From: Oryza sativa Japonica Group
Lineage: Eukaryota; Streptophyta; Magnoliopsida; Poales; Poaceae
Direction of reading: 5' to 3'
Length of the DNA stretch: 64,000 nucleotides
Assembly (NCBI RefSeq): GCF_034140825.1
Contig: NC_089035.1
Coordinates: 36,119,501 to 36,183,500, forward strand
In this document: positions 43,967-55,674 of the stretch, piece after piece
Numbering within the stretch: position 1 is the stretch's first letter
Layout of the letters: the number at the start of each line of letters is the position of its first letter
Position numbers and translations under genes: made by a program
The notes under the pieces: generated by a model
What the model was told of the DNA's origin: nothing
Databases searched by the model: none
What the model saw: only the letters and a program-made list of their open reading frames with translations

Positions 43967-46900
43967 ATGGCCAACCGGCGCAAGTTCTCGCAGGCGGGGG
44001 GCGGCGGCGGCGGCGGGGTGTTCGACCCGTTCGGCACGAAACAGGCCGTGTCGTCGCTGCGGAAGGGCGGGCGGCTGCCGGTGTACGTGGCTGGCGTCTT
44101 CTTCGTCATCTTCGTCATCATCATGTACGGCGAGGACATCCGGTCGCTCACGCTGGACCCGATCGCGCGCGCGGGGACAACGCCGGCGCGGATCGTGGAG
44201 CCGGTAGTGACGGAGGAGCGCCACGTCGCCCGGGTCAACCCTCCTCGGCGCGAGGTCTCGTCCGCGGAGAAGGCCGCCGCGTTGCCGCTCGACGTCGACG
44301 AGAGGCCGAAGCTGGCGACGCCGACGCCGACGGAGGCGGCGAAGGAGGTCCCGAAGGTCGAGAAGATCAGGAAGCCGAAGAAACCCAAGACGACGAAGAA
44401 GAAGCCGAGGAAGCCGCGGCCGGCGAAGAAGACGGTGGCGGCGGCAGCCGGGGGCCTGCTCGGCGTGCCGGAGACGTGCGACCTGTCCAAGGGCGAGTGG
44501 GTGTTCGACAACACCAGCTACCCTCTGTACCGGGAGGAGCAGTGCGAGTTCCTCACGTCGCAGGTGACGTGCATGAGGAACGGCCGCCGCGACGACACCT
44601 ACCAGAAGTGGCGGTGGCAGCCCAAAGACTGCTCCATGCCCAGGTACGCAACCACGACGAGCCACCAATCACAATCTGTAATTTGCACCGGGCGGGAAAG
44701 CATGCGCCGTTTCTTCTGAAATGGAAACGCTCCAGCCAGCTGGACACGCAAGTATAAACGGCAAGTTTTGAATTTGTACGAATTGATTCAGGTTCGACGC
44801 GAAGCTGTTCATGGAGAGGCTCCGAGGGAAGCGGTTCATGTTCGTGGGGGACTCGCTGAACCGGAACCAGTGGGAGTCCATGGTGTGCCTGGTGCAGTCG
44901 GCGATGTCGCCGGGGAAGAAATACGTCACCTGGGAGGACCAGCGGGTCGTCTTCCACGCCGTGGTGCGTACTCCGCCCGTCTCCATCCATCCATCCATCC
45001 CGTCTTTAAGATTCGTACCGAGCTGCTCGCATGATGAACGTGCATACATACCCATCCCCATCTGTCTAGTCTAGCCAAGCCAGCCAACGGCGGGCCGGGT
45101 CCACGCGCGCGCGCACGGCTGCTGCGACTAGACCAGGGAGCAGTTGGTGTGTGGTGGTGGCGGCGGCTAGCTAGAACCGGTGAACCAACTTGTGCTCGAT
45201 CAGCCGCCGGGTCGGTTTCTGATAGTGTGTTGTCGTGGCCTGTTGTGTTCTGAATTGTCGGGACGCGTGTGTACGTGCGTGCAGGAGTACAACGCGACGG
45301 TGGAGTTCTACTGGGCGCCGTTCCTGGTGGAGTCCAACTCCGACGACCCCAAGATCCACAGCATCCAGCACCGGATCATCAAGGCGGACGCGATCGCGGC
45401 GCACGCACAGAACTGGCGCGGCGTCGACTACCTCGTCTTCAACACCTACATCTGGTGGATGAACACCCTCAACATGAAGATCATGTACGCTAAATTTACG
45501 TTGCACGATATATCGATCGATCACAACGCCGTGCCGTGCAACCAACGGCGATCGATCGTGGGATGACAGTGACTGATAGGGGTGATCTTGCAGGAGACCG
45601 GGCGGGCAGAGCTGGGAGGAGCATGACGAGGTCGTGAGGATCGAGGCGTATCGGAAGGTGCTGACGACGTGGGCGAGCTGGGTGAACGACAACATCGACC
45701 CGGCGCGCACGTCCGTCTTCTTCATGAGCATCTCCCCTCTTCACATCAGGTACGTAAACCAGCCTACCTACCTTGTTACAATTCGCATTTTTTGTATTCT
45801 ACCGTACGATCGATCTCAAGTATTTGGAGTATAGCTGGCACGTACGAACGCACGATTGAGCAATCAATTAAGCTAGTGTGTCAGTATATCTCAAGTCTCG
45901 ACGGTAGTACGGTAGAGTGGGAAACGCCAAAATCTTGGAACTTTTGCATGCAAAAACCCAAAGTAAAGGTACGCACGCTTGCTGTTGGCGTCGCACTGCC
46001 AAAGAAAAAGAACGAGACGGCATGCACCGCATATGGTGCGTGCGTGTGCGTCCTGCAGAGAATTTTACACGGATTGGTGGTGGAGTGGGCGCCCCGTCTC
46101 GGCCGGCTACGCGCGACCGAGTCGGTTCCCGTGGGCGAAACGAACAGTACGAATCGAAGCGGGCCCAGGCCAATAGAAAGAGACGAGTCACCCGGCCGCC
46201 TCGAGCCAGATTGTAGTTGTGCGCGCGCGTGGAAATGTCAGAGACCCTACATATGTGTCTTGACTTGTGGTGGTAATTATAAAGATTAAACCGTGCAAAC
46301 GATTCGTGTTAATTAGTGTCAGGCGACTAGCACACCGTGAGCACCGGACGCAACACATGGATTATTCGTCATTGGCGTTGGCCATGAGACCGTCCCTTAA
46401 TTACTTCAACGTGGCCGCGGTCCTGCTATAACATGCTACCGCGACAACTGTAGCAAACCAACTCCCATTAATTTACTTATAGGGTTTGACATTTCAGTTA
46501 GTGGCGTATCATCTGTAGACTAAAGTAGAGAGAGTGAGTATCTAACACGCTCACACGGGATGCCTTGCCATGCCGGCCAGCAAATGACTCCTGCCAGTAC
46601 ACCATAGCACGGCTAACCGACACACAGCTCCGTTGCTGAAAAGCTTAAAATTATCTGCAAACCCCAATGGTGACCACACTTGAGCAGTTTGCACAACCAC
46701 ACCACTGTTGAAAACTACGCTTTTATATGTATCACTTGGAGCGGCATCTTCTTAGCTAAGCTGTGGCTTCTTTCCAGTTCTCACTTAGCACGCACTTTCT
46801 GCGCCCAAGAATGTGCGTCACATAACTGACCCGGTCTGCAAATGTCCAATCAAATGAGGTTACTATCGGGCGCCCCTATTATTGTTTCTGCTTGTTGTGG

Positions 46901-49368
46901 CCATCTCGCATTTCCCAAAATTTTAATACTCCTACTCCCCTACTGCGCCATGGGTATATATGCATAGTTGTGTGTACCTGTTCGCTCACATGGGTAGGAG
47001 AATTATTTGCACATGAGTCCGAGATGGAAGCTTCTCCGCACGATCTTTTTTTCCCATTTGGCCGCCGTTTGCGAGCCGTGGATGAGTGAATCCCACGATG
47101 ACGACGACGATCCCAGACCTGCAGGACGGGCACCGTAGTTCGTGATGACATATTGAAAAATACTAGTATCATCGTTGTGAGGGCTCATCATCTTGTGACC
47201 GGAATTCTAGGATCTCGGAGTACAGAACGCATTGAACCACGGAGCAAGTAGATAAATTATCTAATCTGACACATATATAGGGGTTGAAGATTAGTAGAGG
47301 GGAATTCAAATCTGGTTGGCTGAACCTAGCTACTACACGTCGCTTGTGGTTGACGATTTGCTTTTCTTCTTGTGCAATTCAGCTTGAGAGTTCCTCAACC
47401 CCGTGTTCTACTGGTGGAGAATTCAAACTTACAAGACTGAACAAAAAGAAATGGTGGTTTGCAATTGATATGTGTGATGAAACATAAATAAGGCCTGGTA
47501 GATCGATGCCCATACGTGTATTATTGCGTACTTTACGATGAAGGGACAGATGCTGCTTTGTTAGTATCGGATCGAACAGAAGGTTGTGCTGGTTACTGTT
47601 GCGGATCGATGTCAATTAGGCTTGATAAGGATTGGCATGGCCCGCGGATGACGCCTTACGAAAGCTCTCCCTCTATAAAAACTTTTAGGACAGTCCCAAC
47701 CCATAACACTAGATATGGTTTCAACTCTACATCATCAAGAAACTAGTACTAGACACTACTCTTCTAATGCAAACACCACTATTCCGTACTTCAATTTAAT
47801 GCTACTTATCTCACATGATGTCTTGGATGTTGTGTAAAAATCATGTCTCATACAAGATATGGTTTCCTTCTCTTTCCTCATTTATTCACTTGCCACATTA
47901 TTTTTTGTTCTACGTGGCAACTTATTTAATTATATGGACACCATACTAGTTATTGGGTTGAAAATCCCTAATATTAGGAACAGTCTTATCCTGAAACTGA
48001 TAGGTGCTTAGGGTCCCGTGAAGCAAACCACTTTGATTTGTCTGCGAATTTTGAAGTCAATGATTCCCTTTTGTATACTACCTCCGTCCCACAATAAGTA
48101 CAATCATGAGTTTTCGCGCCCAACTTTAATCGCCCGTCTTATTTAAAATTTTTTATAATTAGCATTTTTGTTGTTATAAGATGATAAAACATGAATAGTA
48201 CTTTACTCGTGACTTATATCTTTAGTTTTTTTAAAAAAAAATTTAAATAAAACGAATGGTCAAAGTTGGGCGCGGAAAACCATGACTGCATTTATTTTGG
48301 GACGGATGGTGTAGGAAAGAGGATGCGAGAATATGGTTAACTAGTAACCGGACAAAATTGCCGAGGTTCATGTCACATCTGGTAAACAAACAAATCACCG
48401 GGGTTTTATCGTCAGTTAATTACTAGTAGTATTACTGCTTTCCTTCTTGGATTAGGAAGAAGGCCGAAAAAACATTTGCCGTGTCCAGCTGTGTGATCTC
48501 GAAAGTTGTTGACTATTCCGAGTAGGGATTGCGTCTACAACTGAGGAACCTACGCTTTTGGCTTCTTTGGGTTCGGAGGCATGTCACGTCAACAGATACA
48601 GTTAAAAGTTTGGTCAACCAAAGCACAATTACTCCGTACTACCGATATCATGTACTCCCTCTGTCCCATAATATAAGTAATTTTGAGTTTTTGCTTACAA
48701 CGTTTGACCACTCGTCTTATTTAAAATTTTTTAAAATTATTATTTATTTTATTTGTGACTTATTTTAATATCTACAGTACTTTAAGTACAACTTTTCGTT
48801 TTTTATATTTGCAAAAAAAATTTGAATAAGACGAGTTGTCAAATTTATCGTGGGACGGAGTGAGGACTACGATCCCCATGCTTATGCTACTATGCATAGG
48901 TCTGCTAAATAATTTGCCCATGATTTCACCGTTATCAAACTGACAAAACTTACATCCTGGTCGTTAATTCGGTTTCTGAAAAATCTGTTTTCGTGGCTCT
49001 GCAGCCCGGAGGTGTGGGGGAACCCGGGCGGGATCCGGTGCGCCAAGGAGACGATGCCGCTGCTCAACTGGCACGGGCCGATCTGGCTGGGCACGGACTG
49101 GGACATGTTCCACGCGGCGGCCAACGTGTCCCGCACGGCGGCGACGCGGGTGCCCATCACCTTCGTCGACGTGACCACCATGTCGGAGCGGCGCAAGGAC
49201 GGGCACACCTCCGTGCACACCATCCGGCAGGGCAAGGTGCTGACGCCGGAGCAGCAGGCCGACCCTGGCACCTACGCCGACTGCATCCACTGGTGCCTCC
49301 CCGGCGTCCCTGACATCTGGAACCTCATCCTCTACACCAGGATAATGTCCAGGCCGCAGCTGGTATAG
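43967..49368 (+). CDS. Trichome birefringence-like (TBL/DUF231) polysaccharide O-acetyltransferase, 5 exons
   Basis: Exons are 43967-44643, 44792-44963, 45285-45484, 45594-45749 and 49005-49368. Phases join exactly for 522 residues. TBL proteins are Golgi type-II membrane enzymes that transfer acetyl groups to wall polysaccharides, chiefly xylan for the ESK1/TBL29/XOAT branch. The membrane anchor is [19 protein letters not shown] near residues 37-57. A long Lys/Pro/Ala stem ([20 protein letters not shown]) follows. The PC-esterase domain then has [20 protein letters not shown] and the nucleophile motif [14 protein letters not shown] (GDS at 245-247). The C-terminal DxxH motif is [15 protein letters not shown] (D494-H497). 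Both catalytic motifs are intact. The last intron is 3,255 bp and holds two Stowaways. Substrate is inferred from the family; I do not assign a TBL number. Confidence 0.93.
48078..48311. mobile_element. Stowaway MITE in TBL intron 4 (first)
   Basis: 234 bp between TA dinucleotides (48076-48077 and 48312-48313). The left end is CTACCTCCGTCCCACAATAA and the right end TTTTGGGACGGATGGTG. Subterminal TTATTTAAAATTTTTT-type inverted blocks are shared with the second element. Confidence 0.85.
48655..48867. mobile_element. Stowaway MITE in TBL intron 4 (second)
   Basis: About 213 bp from CTCCCTCTGTCCCATAATAT after a TA (48653-48654) to GTGGGACGGAGTGAGGAC before a TA. Same subfamily as the element at 48078-48311, in the same relative orientation. 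The 344-bp spacing and shared subterminal AAAATTTTTT(A/T) blocks suggest a locally similar pair. Confidence 0.8.
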
Positions 49369-50285
49369 CAAATTCCAAGAATTTACGGAGACCGGATTAC
49401 TCATAGGCAGAGCTGGTTGGTTATACACAATCATCGTACTGAAAAGAGATTTTTCTTCTTCTTTTCTTCACATTCTTTTCTGGCCGTTTCACCTGCTGTC
49501 AGAAGATGTCTTTCATTTGTTCTTTTTCTTCAGGGGTTAGGTTAAGTGGGAAGAGATCGATACAGTATATGGTTATATATATGGCTAATGGGATGGCCAT
49601 GCTTGCGTACGTTACGTGCCTGCGTGCACAGATGCGCTGTAAGGTTCCTGACCAAACTGTACATTGGGGAAGAAAAGGATTAAAGCGAAAGAGATGAACA
49701 GATATGGTTTACAGAGAAACGGACGGCTTCATGCGTCCAGCTGCAGATCGAGTAGTGGTGGCCTCGTGGGGATACCTACTGCCTACCCATGAGTCCATGA
49801 CAGAAAACTCTGCTCGATCTGTTCTTTTCTCCGGGTATTTTTTTTCCCTACTTACACACGGGAAACAGATCGAAAAGGCACTTTCAGTTGATCATTTCGA
49901 TGTAAAGCCTGAAAATCATCTACCTGAAAGTTGAGTGACAAAAAGAAGCACCACCTGTCAACAGTTGAGGAGGGGGACTACAGCTCCACTACGAGCCGTC
50001 CATGCAGCTGAGGCATGCAAGCCTGCTGCTTCTTAGTTTCCTGCATTTTTCTGTATGCGTTTCGTTGCGGTAGCAAAGCTCGCGTATCCTCTTTGTCGTG
50101 GCAAGATGCTGCTGCTGCGACAGGTAGGACACTGGACACGCCACACGTCGACGAGGCCGTTCCATGTATGCGAGGAGCAAAGTTGCTGGGAGATAAAGCA
50201 CGGGGCGTGCTTTGTCTTCTCTGTAGAAATAAAGGGACTGTCTATATCCGTTGGCAGAAAATTTTACCTCTTATCTTTTAAATTT
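49369..50285. other. TBL 3' region and intergenic DNA
   Basis: The 3' untranslated region of the TBL gene probably extends to about 49700. Beyond it I see no gene. Confidence 0.4.
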
Positions 50286-50335
50286 TAGGCCACTTTTATC
50301 TTTTAAATTTTGTACCATCGGATATGCTTTAAGAT

Positions 50336-50815
50336 TTGTGCAGAGACATTAACCCTAGCTCTCCTCCCGTTCCCCTCGCATCGCTCATTTCGCCGCCACC
50401 ATCACGCATTTCTCCGCTATGCCTGATCCCCTGCCGCCACCGCCCCATCGTGCCGCCGACTGCCTCCCCAAGCCGTCAACGACGAGATGCCCCGCCACCA
50501 ACATCAGCCCACCGCCCTCTTCCAACACCACAGCTCCAGCGTCGCTGCCAGCGCCTCACCGCCCGCCCGATCCACCGCCCACCGTCGGGCTGTCGTCTCC
50601 CCCGGCCATCTCTATAGAGCCGGCGAACTCCTCCCCTTCCTCCTCCCCCTCCCACCCCACCCCGGGACACTAACCTGTAGGGTCCTCTACCGGAGTCTAA
50701 AGTGTCGCCAGCGTCAGAGAAGAAGAGGAGGTCGCCGGAGTTGGAGGAGAAGGCCAGGAGCATGAATATTGAAGCTAATCCAGTGTCCCAAAATCTGCAA
50801 GATTTGGATATGTAA
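50336..50815 (+). pseudogene. Proline-rich gene-like fragment with a possible terminal exon
   Basis: A CCG/CCA-rich stretch (50340-50670) is followed by an acceptor-like ACCTGTAG. It opens a frame reading GPLPESKVSPASEKKRRSPE, then LEEKARSMNIEANPVSQNLQ and DLDM with a TAA stop at about 50813-50815. The last 44 residues have normal protein composition and look like the C-terminal exon of a charged soluble protein, but I cannot name a family. No start with a clean splice chain is visible. A captured or decayed gene fragment is the most likely reading. Confidence 0.35.
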
Positions 50816-51949
50816 TTTCTGTCGAAAGAAGGTTAGCAATTCCGAGAAATAAAAGTTGTTACGTGTAACGAACCTCGCCGTACCACCTAGTGTGGAGTTA
50901 AAATGAAATGAAGGAAGATATTATATGTTTAATTTACTTTATTTTAAATTGATTTTATAGTTTGTATTAAGAGGATGCGCACATAATAAAAAAAAGATAA
51001 GTTATAGCTAAAATATTTTAATGCCCGGGTTTCTGGGCATCTAGATCTCGTATACTCCCGCCCCCGCATGCCACTCTGCTAGTACGTGCACGAGGAAGAA
51101 ACCGATCGAGCTGATGAGGTCGCGTCGTACTACCAGCTCAGCAGATCAGCCTCATTTATTGTGTAAGATCAGGCGCGATATGGTGCTCGGCGATCAGCAA
51201 GGTTGGAGTAGCTATGGCCTATGAGCACAGGTCACTCGACGATGCGTGAATGCGTGATGCGTCCTGTGCACCAAACTGAACAGATATATAGTCAGATTAA
51301 CGAATTTAACGATTTGGCCGGCCCTTTTCCATTTCCAGTCCTATGTTCATATAGCTGTGGAGTCCTTGTGCAACGAATGATATCAGATGCGACAAGTGTA
51401 GGAGCGTGTGTCTATGCAGTCGAATGTCCAGAAAATTGTCCATTTTGCCAACATGCAGGTTTCAGAATTGGGACCATTAAATGGACCATTAGTTCTACTA
51501 GGCCCGGCCCATGCAGGTTTAAGAATTGCAACAGTGGGGAAGCCACAGCTTCAGTCATCAGTCTTATAAAAAGAACAAGGGATTACTGAAGACTCAAGGC
51601 CCCAGAGTTACATACCATTCAGGCATTCACCGACTGGCACATTTAACTGCTAGTGAGAGAGTGTAAGGCATAATCATGTTCCTAAAATACACAACAAACT
51701 ATACTACTCTACTAGTAGTATATTTCTGTGAGGAAAATACACTACCATTACTTAAACTTGATCGATTTTCGTTTCCCAACGATTTTAAGTACTACATTTG
51801 CTTTGCATGGACCTAAGGAAAGCCATAGGAAGCATGGGCCGGCCTGATCCATACTAATTCTTCTAGGCCCGGCCCACTATTTCTTCCCCGGGGCCCGAGC
51901 TCGTTTATAACCTAGAGAACGCCCCCTGAAGCTGCTCGCCGCCGCCGGC

Positions 51950-52110
51950 CGCCTTATAAATCTATCCTCCTCAAAGATCCCTATCTCTTCAGGTTCAGGC
52001 TCCAAGCAAGCAAGTACTCCTTCATCTTACTCCTAGATTTCATCCATCCTTTGCGTTGATCCTTCTCCAAGATAGATTCAATAGTAGAGTTCCCGTCTCA
52101 GTCTAGCCGT
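51950..52110 (+). promoter_or_regulatory. Promoter-like sequence without an evident downstream gene
   Basis: CCTTATAAATCTATCC at about 51950 is a good plant TATA context. It is followed about 30 nt later by TCTTCAGGTTCAGGCTCCAA and a CT-rich leader-like segment. No coding exon follows on the plus strand before MITEs at 52190. It may drive a non-coding transcript or be the 5' remnant of a lost gene. Confidence 0.35.
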
Positions 52111-52189
52111 ATTGTTTTGTTTTCGCTGTAAATTTTCGTTCGATTTGTCGTGTACTGCTTGTGGCGGCAACTTTATCAAGAAGGGCCAT

Positions 52190-52716
52190 GAATTAACTTT
52201 TGGTTAATCATGGACTAATTAGGCTAAAAAAATTCGTCTCACGATTTTCATGCAAACTGTTAATTATTTTTTTATCTATATTTAATGTTCATTCGTCTCA
52301 CGATTTCCATACAAATTGTTAATTACTTTTTTTCTATATTATGTTCTATGTATATGTCTAAAGATTCGATGTGACGTTTTTTTAGAACTCGCGAAAAGAA
52401 AATTTTTGGGTCACATCGGATGTTTGACCGGATGTTGGAAGGGTTTTTCGGACACGAATGAAAAAAATAATTTCATAACTCGCTTGGAAACCACGAGACG
52501 AATCTTCTGAGCCTAATTAATCTGACATTAGCACTTGTGGGTTACGGTAGCATTTATGGCTAATCATGGACTAACTAGGCTCAAAAGATTCATCTCGCGA
52601 TTTTCCCCTAACTGTGCAATTAGTTTTTTCATTTATCTATATTTAATATTTTATGCATGTGTTCAGAGATTTGATATGATGTTTTTGGGAAAAATTTTGG
52701 GGACTAAACGAAGCCA
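52190..52716. mobile_element. Two overlapping copies of the GAGACGAATCTTTT-family MITE
   Basis: A partial copy (about 52190-52381, with TTCGTCTCACGATTTTCATG) is followed directly by a fuller copy (about 52382-52716). The fuller copy has GTCACATCGGATGTTTGACC at the left, GAGACGAATCTTCTGAGCCT and AGGCTCAAAAGATTCATCTC in the centre and GGGACTAAACGAAGCC at the right. Same family as the elements near 23.4 and 56.9 kb. Confidence 0.65.
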
Positions 52717-52750
52717 GTTGGAATTTTGGGGACTAAACGAAGCCAGTTGG
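52693..52750. repeat. Perfect 29-bp tandem duplication
   Basis: Two identical 29-bp units (52693-52721 and 52722-52750), each containing GGGGACTAAACGAAGCCAGT, lie at the right end of the MITE and extend past it into flanking DNA. The absence of any mismatch suggests a recent slippage event. Confidence 0.85.
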
Positions 52751-53286
52751 GGTAGTTGGGGTGCAGACAGGTGTTTCGTGTGTCCACGTCTCGAAACAAT
52801 CATGCAGAAACATCGTTCGCTGGGTTGCAGCACAAGCTCGCACAGCAATCGTATCCTTATGTATTGCGTCCGTTCGACCGTTCCGTTTCGCGAAGAAAGT
52901 ACCTATTAACATCATGAGAAACTGAACGCTAAAGCGCCCTTTGAGGGCAAGTTCAACGCTCTATTGCAATGACATCAGTGCATCACTTTCCTCTTGGTGA
53001 CAGTGAATTCAAAACAGAAACTGCAAGTGGCATCCGTTGCTGTGAGCTAAGTTAACGAAACCATGTAGGAGTAGTAATAAACTAACTGATGCACATATTA
53101 ACTATACTATTAATGAACTTACTAACTGATGTACAGATTAACTAAGAAATTAATCAGTTTCCCACCGCCTGAACCTCCGGACCAGCAGCCCAGGCACCGG
53201 CGGGTGCAATGCAATGGAATGTGCACGTACGGGCGCACGGCGCAGTTTACATGCGACGACCGAGCGAGCCCTGTGCGTGCATATGA

Positions 53287-53856
53287 TCAGACAGCATCGC
53301 TCCCGGCGACGTCCGGTTTGGTGGTGGCCGCGGCCGGGAGAAGCGAGCTCCTGCACAGAGGGCAGCTCGGCCGCGAGCGGAGCCACGCGTCCACGCACTC
53401 CGGGTGGAACCCGTGCCCGCACAGCGGCAGCGCCTTCACCTTCTCGCCCTCTTCGAACTCCCCGAGGCATATCGAGCACTGCGCGGCGCCGCCGTCGTCG
53501 CCATCACCTGCAGCCGACGCCACGGCCCGGTACAGCGCCACGGGCATGCTCGCTATCGTCGCGTCGTCGAGGCCGGTCACCGATGAGGCTGAACCTGGCG
53601 CGGTCGCCGCAGCGTGCGACGAGGAGAAGCCGGAGCTGGTGGTGGCGGGCATCGGCGTCGTGTCGCGGCCGTAGCGGTGGCAGTGGCACGCCCAGCGGAG
53701 GTAGAGGGAGACGGCGACGAAGCAGACGAGGACGAAGAGGAGCGCCACGAGGAGCGGCACCGCGCGGCCGCGCACCGCGAAGTTGCCGTCGTCGACGTCG
53801 CCGTAGCGCCACCGGAGCCCCAACGCCTGGGACGACGCGTCCTGCGCTGCCGCCAT
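53287..53856 (-). CDS. ATL-type RING-H2 E3 ubiquitin ligase
   Basis: Intronless, 189 residues, start ATG at 53856. The architecture is that of the plant ATL family. There is one N-terminal hydrophobic segment (residues 33-53, VPLLVALLFVLVCFVAVSLY), then a GLD motif (residues 95-97 in TGLDDATIASMPVALY). The RING-H2 finger is at 127-168: CSICLGEFEEGEKVKALPLC, then GHGFHPECVDAWLRSRPSCP. The order C-x2-C-x14-C-x1-H-x2-H-x2-C-x10-C-x2-C and the Trp three residues after the sixth ligand are intact. ATL proteins are membrane-anchored ubiquitin ligases, often rapidly induced in defence or stress. Substrate unknown. The tail after the RING is short (about 20 residues), so it belongs with the compact ATLs. 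Confidence 0.93.
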   Translation of the reverse strand: MAAAQDASSQALGLRWRYGDVDDGNFAVRGRAVPLLVALLFVLVCFVAVSLYLRWACHCHRYGRDTTPMPATTSSGFSSSHAAATAPGSASSVTGLDDATIASMPVALYRAVASAAGDGDDGGAAQCSICLGEFEEGEKVKALPLCGHGFHPECVDAWLRSRPSCPLCRSSLLPAAATTKPDVAGSDAV

Positions 53857-54540
53857 GCTGTGCAACGTACTCCTACGCGGCTGAGCCAAAGTCCAAACGC
53901 AGCAGCCGCACGCACACGTCACGTATTCACGTAGTGTCGGTTTGTGTCGTTCGTCGCGCCTCGGCGGAACAAAATTTAAGGCGCGCGCGCGTGCGGTTCG
54001 CTGCACGCTGCGACGCTGCGTTACGTGGCTAACGCGGGCTCGGCGATCCCTGTCCCCAGCCGGTGCTCAAAATGCGCGGTGTGCCGGTGAGTGTGTGATA
54101 TGGTGGTTCCTAGCTTGTTTCCCTTTTACGTTTGACGAAGGCTAGTCGTTCATGGGCCAAGAAATGAGGCAGCGACTGTTGGCTCGACGCTGTTCATGTA
54201 GAGTGGGACACGACAGTTACCACAGAGATTCCCAGGAATGTTTCACGTACCGATTGGTTGTTCTCAATATGCAGATTTGTGGAAAAACAGAGGCCTCCTG
54301 CGGTTACTTTGAATTTCTGGAAGCATCTTAATCGGTGTTATTATTCTTCGCTGAGTTTTGTGTGGCTGTCGTTGGTTCGTGCTGACATGCATGGTACTGC
54401 TTGCTGAGCTACTGTCACATGTCGGGATTATGCTAGCAGCTGAAAGAACCATCTAGGCAGAGTAGTAGTCCTATTTGATTGGTTTGTGCGGGTCAGTTTC
54501 ATCGTTATGACGGGTTTGTCTAGATACACAAATGACCAAT
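53857..54540. promoter_or_regulatory. Upstream region of the ATL gene
   Basis: GC-rich for the first about 250 bp, then mixed composition. It should contain the ATL promoter. No other gene is seen. Confidence 0.4.
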
Positions 54541-54729
54541 TCAGATTGTAGCCAAAATAAATCTTATCAAGTTTTAATAATGCTAAAATTTTAGCAAGAT
54601 GACAATATTACTAAAATTTTGGTAGTATTTCTTATGTGTTAACCAAATTTAGCAAACTAAACGTAGATATTTTTTTAACAATATAAAAAAAAAGGTATGG
54701 TTGAAAATGGCATCAAAGTGAAGAGGTCC
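54541..54729. mobile_element. Diverged relative of the NDA-intron Tourist-like MITE
   Basis: The right end, GTTGAAAATGGCATCAAAGT followed by GAAGAGGTCC, matches the end of the intact element at 17351-17508 (GAAAATGGCATCAAAGTGAACAGG). The left half shows CTTATCAAGTTTTAATAATG and TTTTGGTAGTATTTCTTAT in corresponding positions. The extreme left terminus is eroded. Confidence 0.6.
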
Positions 54730-55674
54730 AAAATTTGGTGATATATTCACTTCTCCAGTTGTCCGTGTAGACCATATTGGACTCTTGAAAGTTTGCACAG
54801 GAGCCACGTCTTCACAGACTCCACTAGCTAGTTCTGTGAACATACGTGCACCACTGCATGAAGTGAACTCGTTCCCATTTTCTCCCACAGTCACAGGAGC
54901 ACCACGATCGGCATGGCACTGACCTAATAACAACACCCTAACCCCCATGGGCCAGGCCCAATCTGAGGCGATGGGCATTGCAAATAGAGCCGAAATAGAT
55001 GTAAGTGGATATACCCGTAAACCAATTTATAGATCAAATTAGTAGGTAACCGTGAGTTAATTTATAGGTTATCCAATAATTTTATTTATAAATAGATTCA
55101 CGGGTTGACCTATTTACATCCTAAGCTGCATCGATCCCTCCAATGCCCCACCATCACGCTTCTACCAGTTGGGTAAAAAAAAAACACAACAGGCTGAACA
55201 GCTTACGTGTTGGGCCTAGTTTAGGGTCAATATACAGAATCCATTATATGCCATTGAGTTTGTCTCATTTCTATGATTAGCTATTGACTTTGTCACGTTC
55301 TACAATATACCATCGACTTTTGCTTAACTTCTACGATTTACCATCACCATCCGGTCAGTCTCCGTTAGTAATATACTACATTTTTTTTCAAATAACCAAA
55401 ATAACTTTAGGACACAAATATCCAAAATTAGAATAAAAACTCTAAAATCGTTATTTTTGCATACCTTTTTAGAGGCATACGGGTGATCGACCCAATTGCA
55501 TGGAAAAAATGACCACATGCAAAAATCCTTTTTTATAGTGCCACCTAGGCTCGCACAATAAAATTTAAATAGTTTTTATGACTTGTGAACAAAATTTTTA
55601 TAGCAAACGTTTCACAAAATAAGATTTGTTTGGGCTTTTTTTTAAGATAAAGAAAACTTTCAGACTCCAAGGGG

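Larger units (their letters stand above)
45750..49004. other. Large intron 4 of the TBL gene
   Basis: 3.26 kb between clean phase-2 splice sites (ATCAG|GTACGT and CTCTGCAG|CCCGG), twenty times longer than the gene's other introns. It contains two Stowaway elements (entries below). The part from 45750 to 48077 holds no frame with recognisable motifs. Confidence 0.8.

Noticed and set aside
45496-45744. Minus-strand frames opposite TBL exons 3-4 (also 44553-44990 and 48964-49434)
   Set aside because: Shadows of the TBL exons; the plus strand has the GDS and DxxH motifs and consistent splicing.
53129-54032. Long plus-strand frames opposite the ATL gene
   Set aside because: Arg/Ser/Ala-biased antisense shadow of a GC-rich exon.
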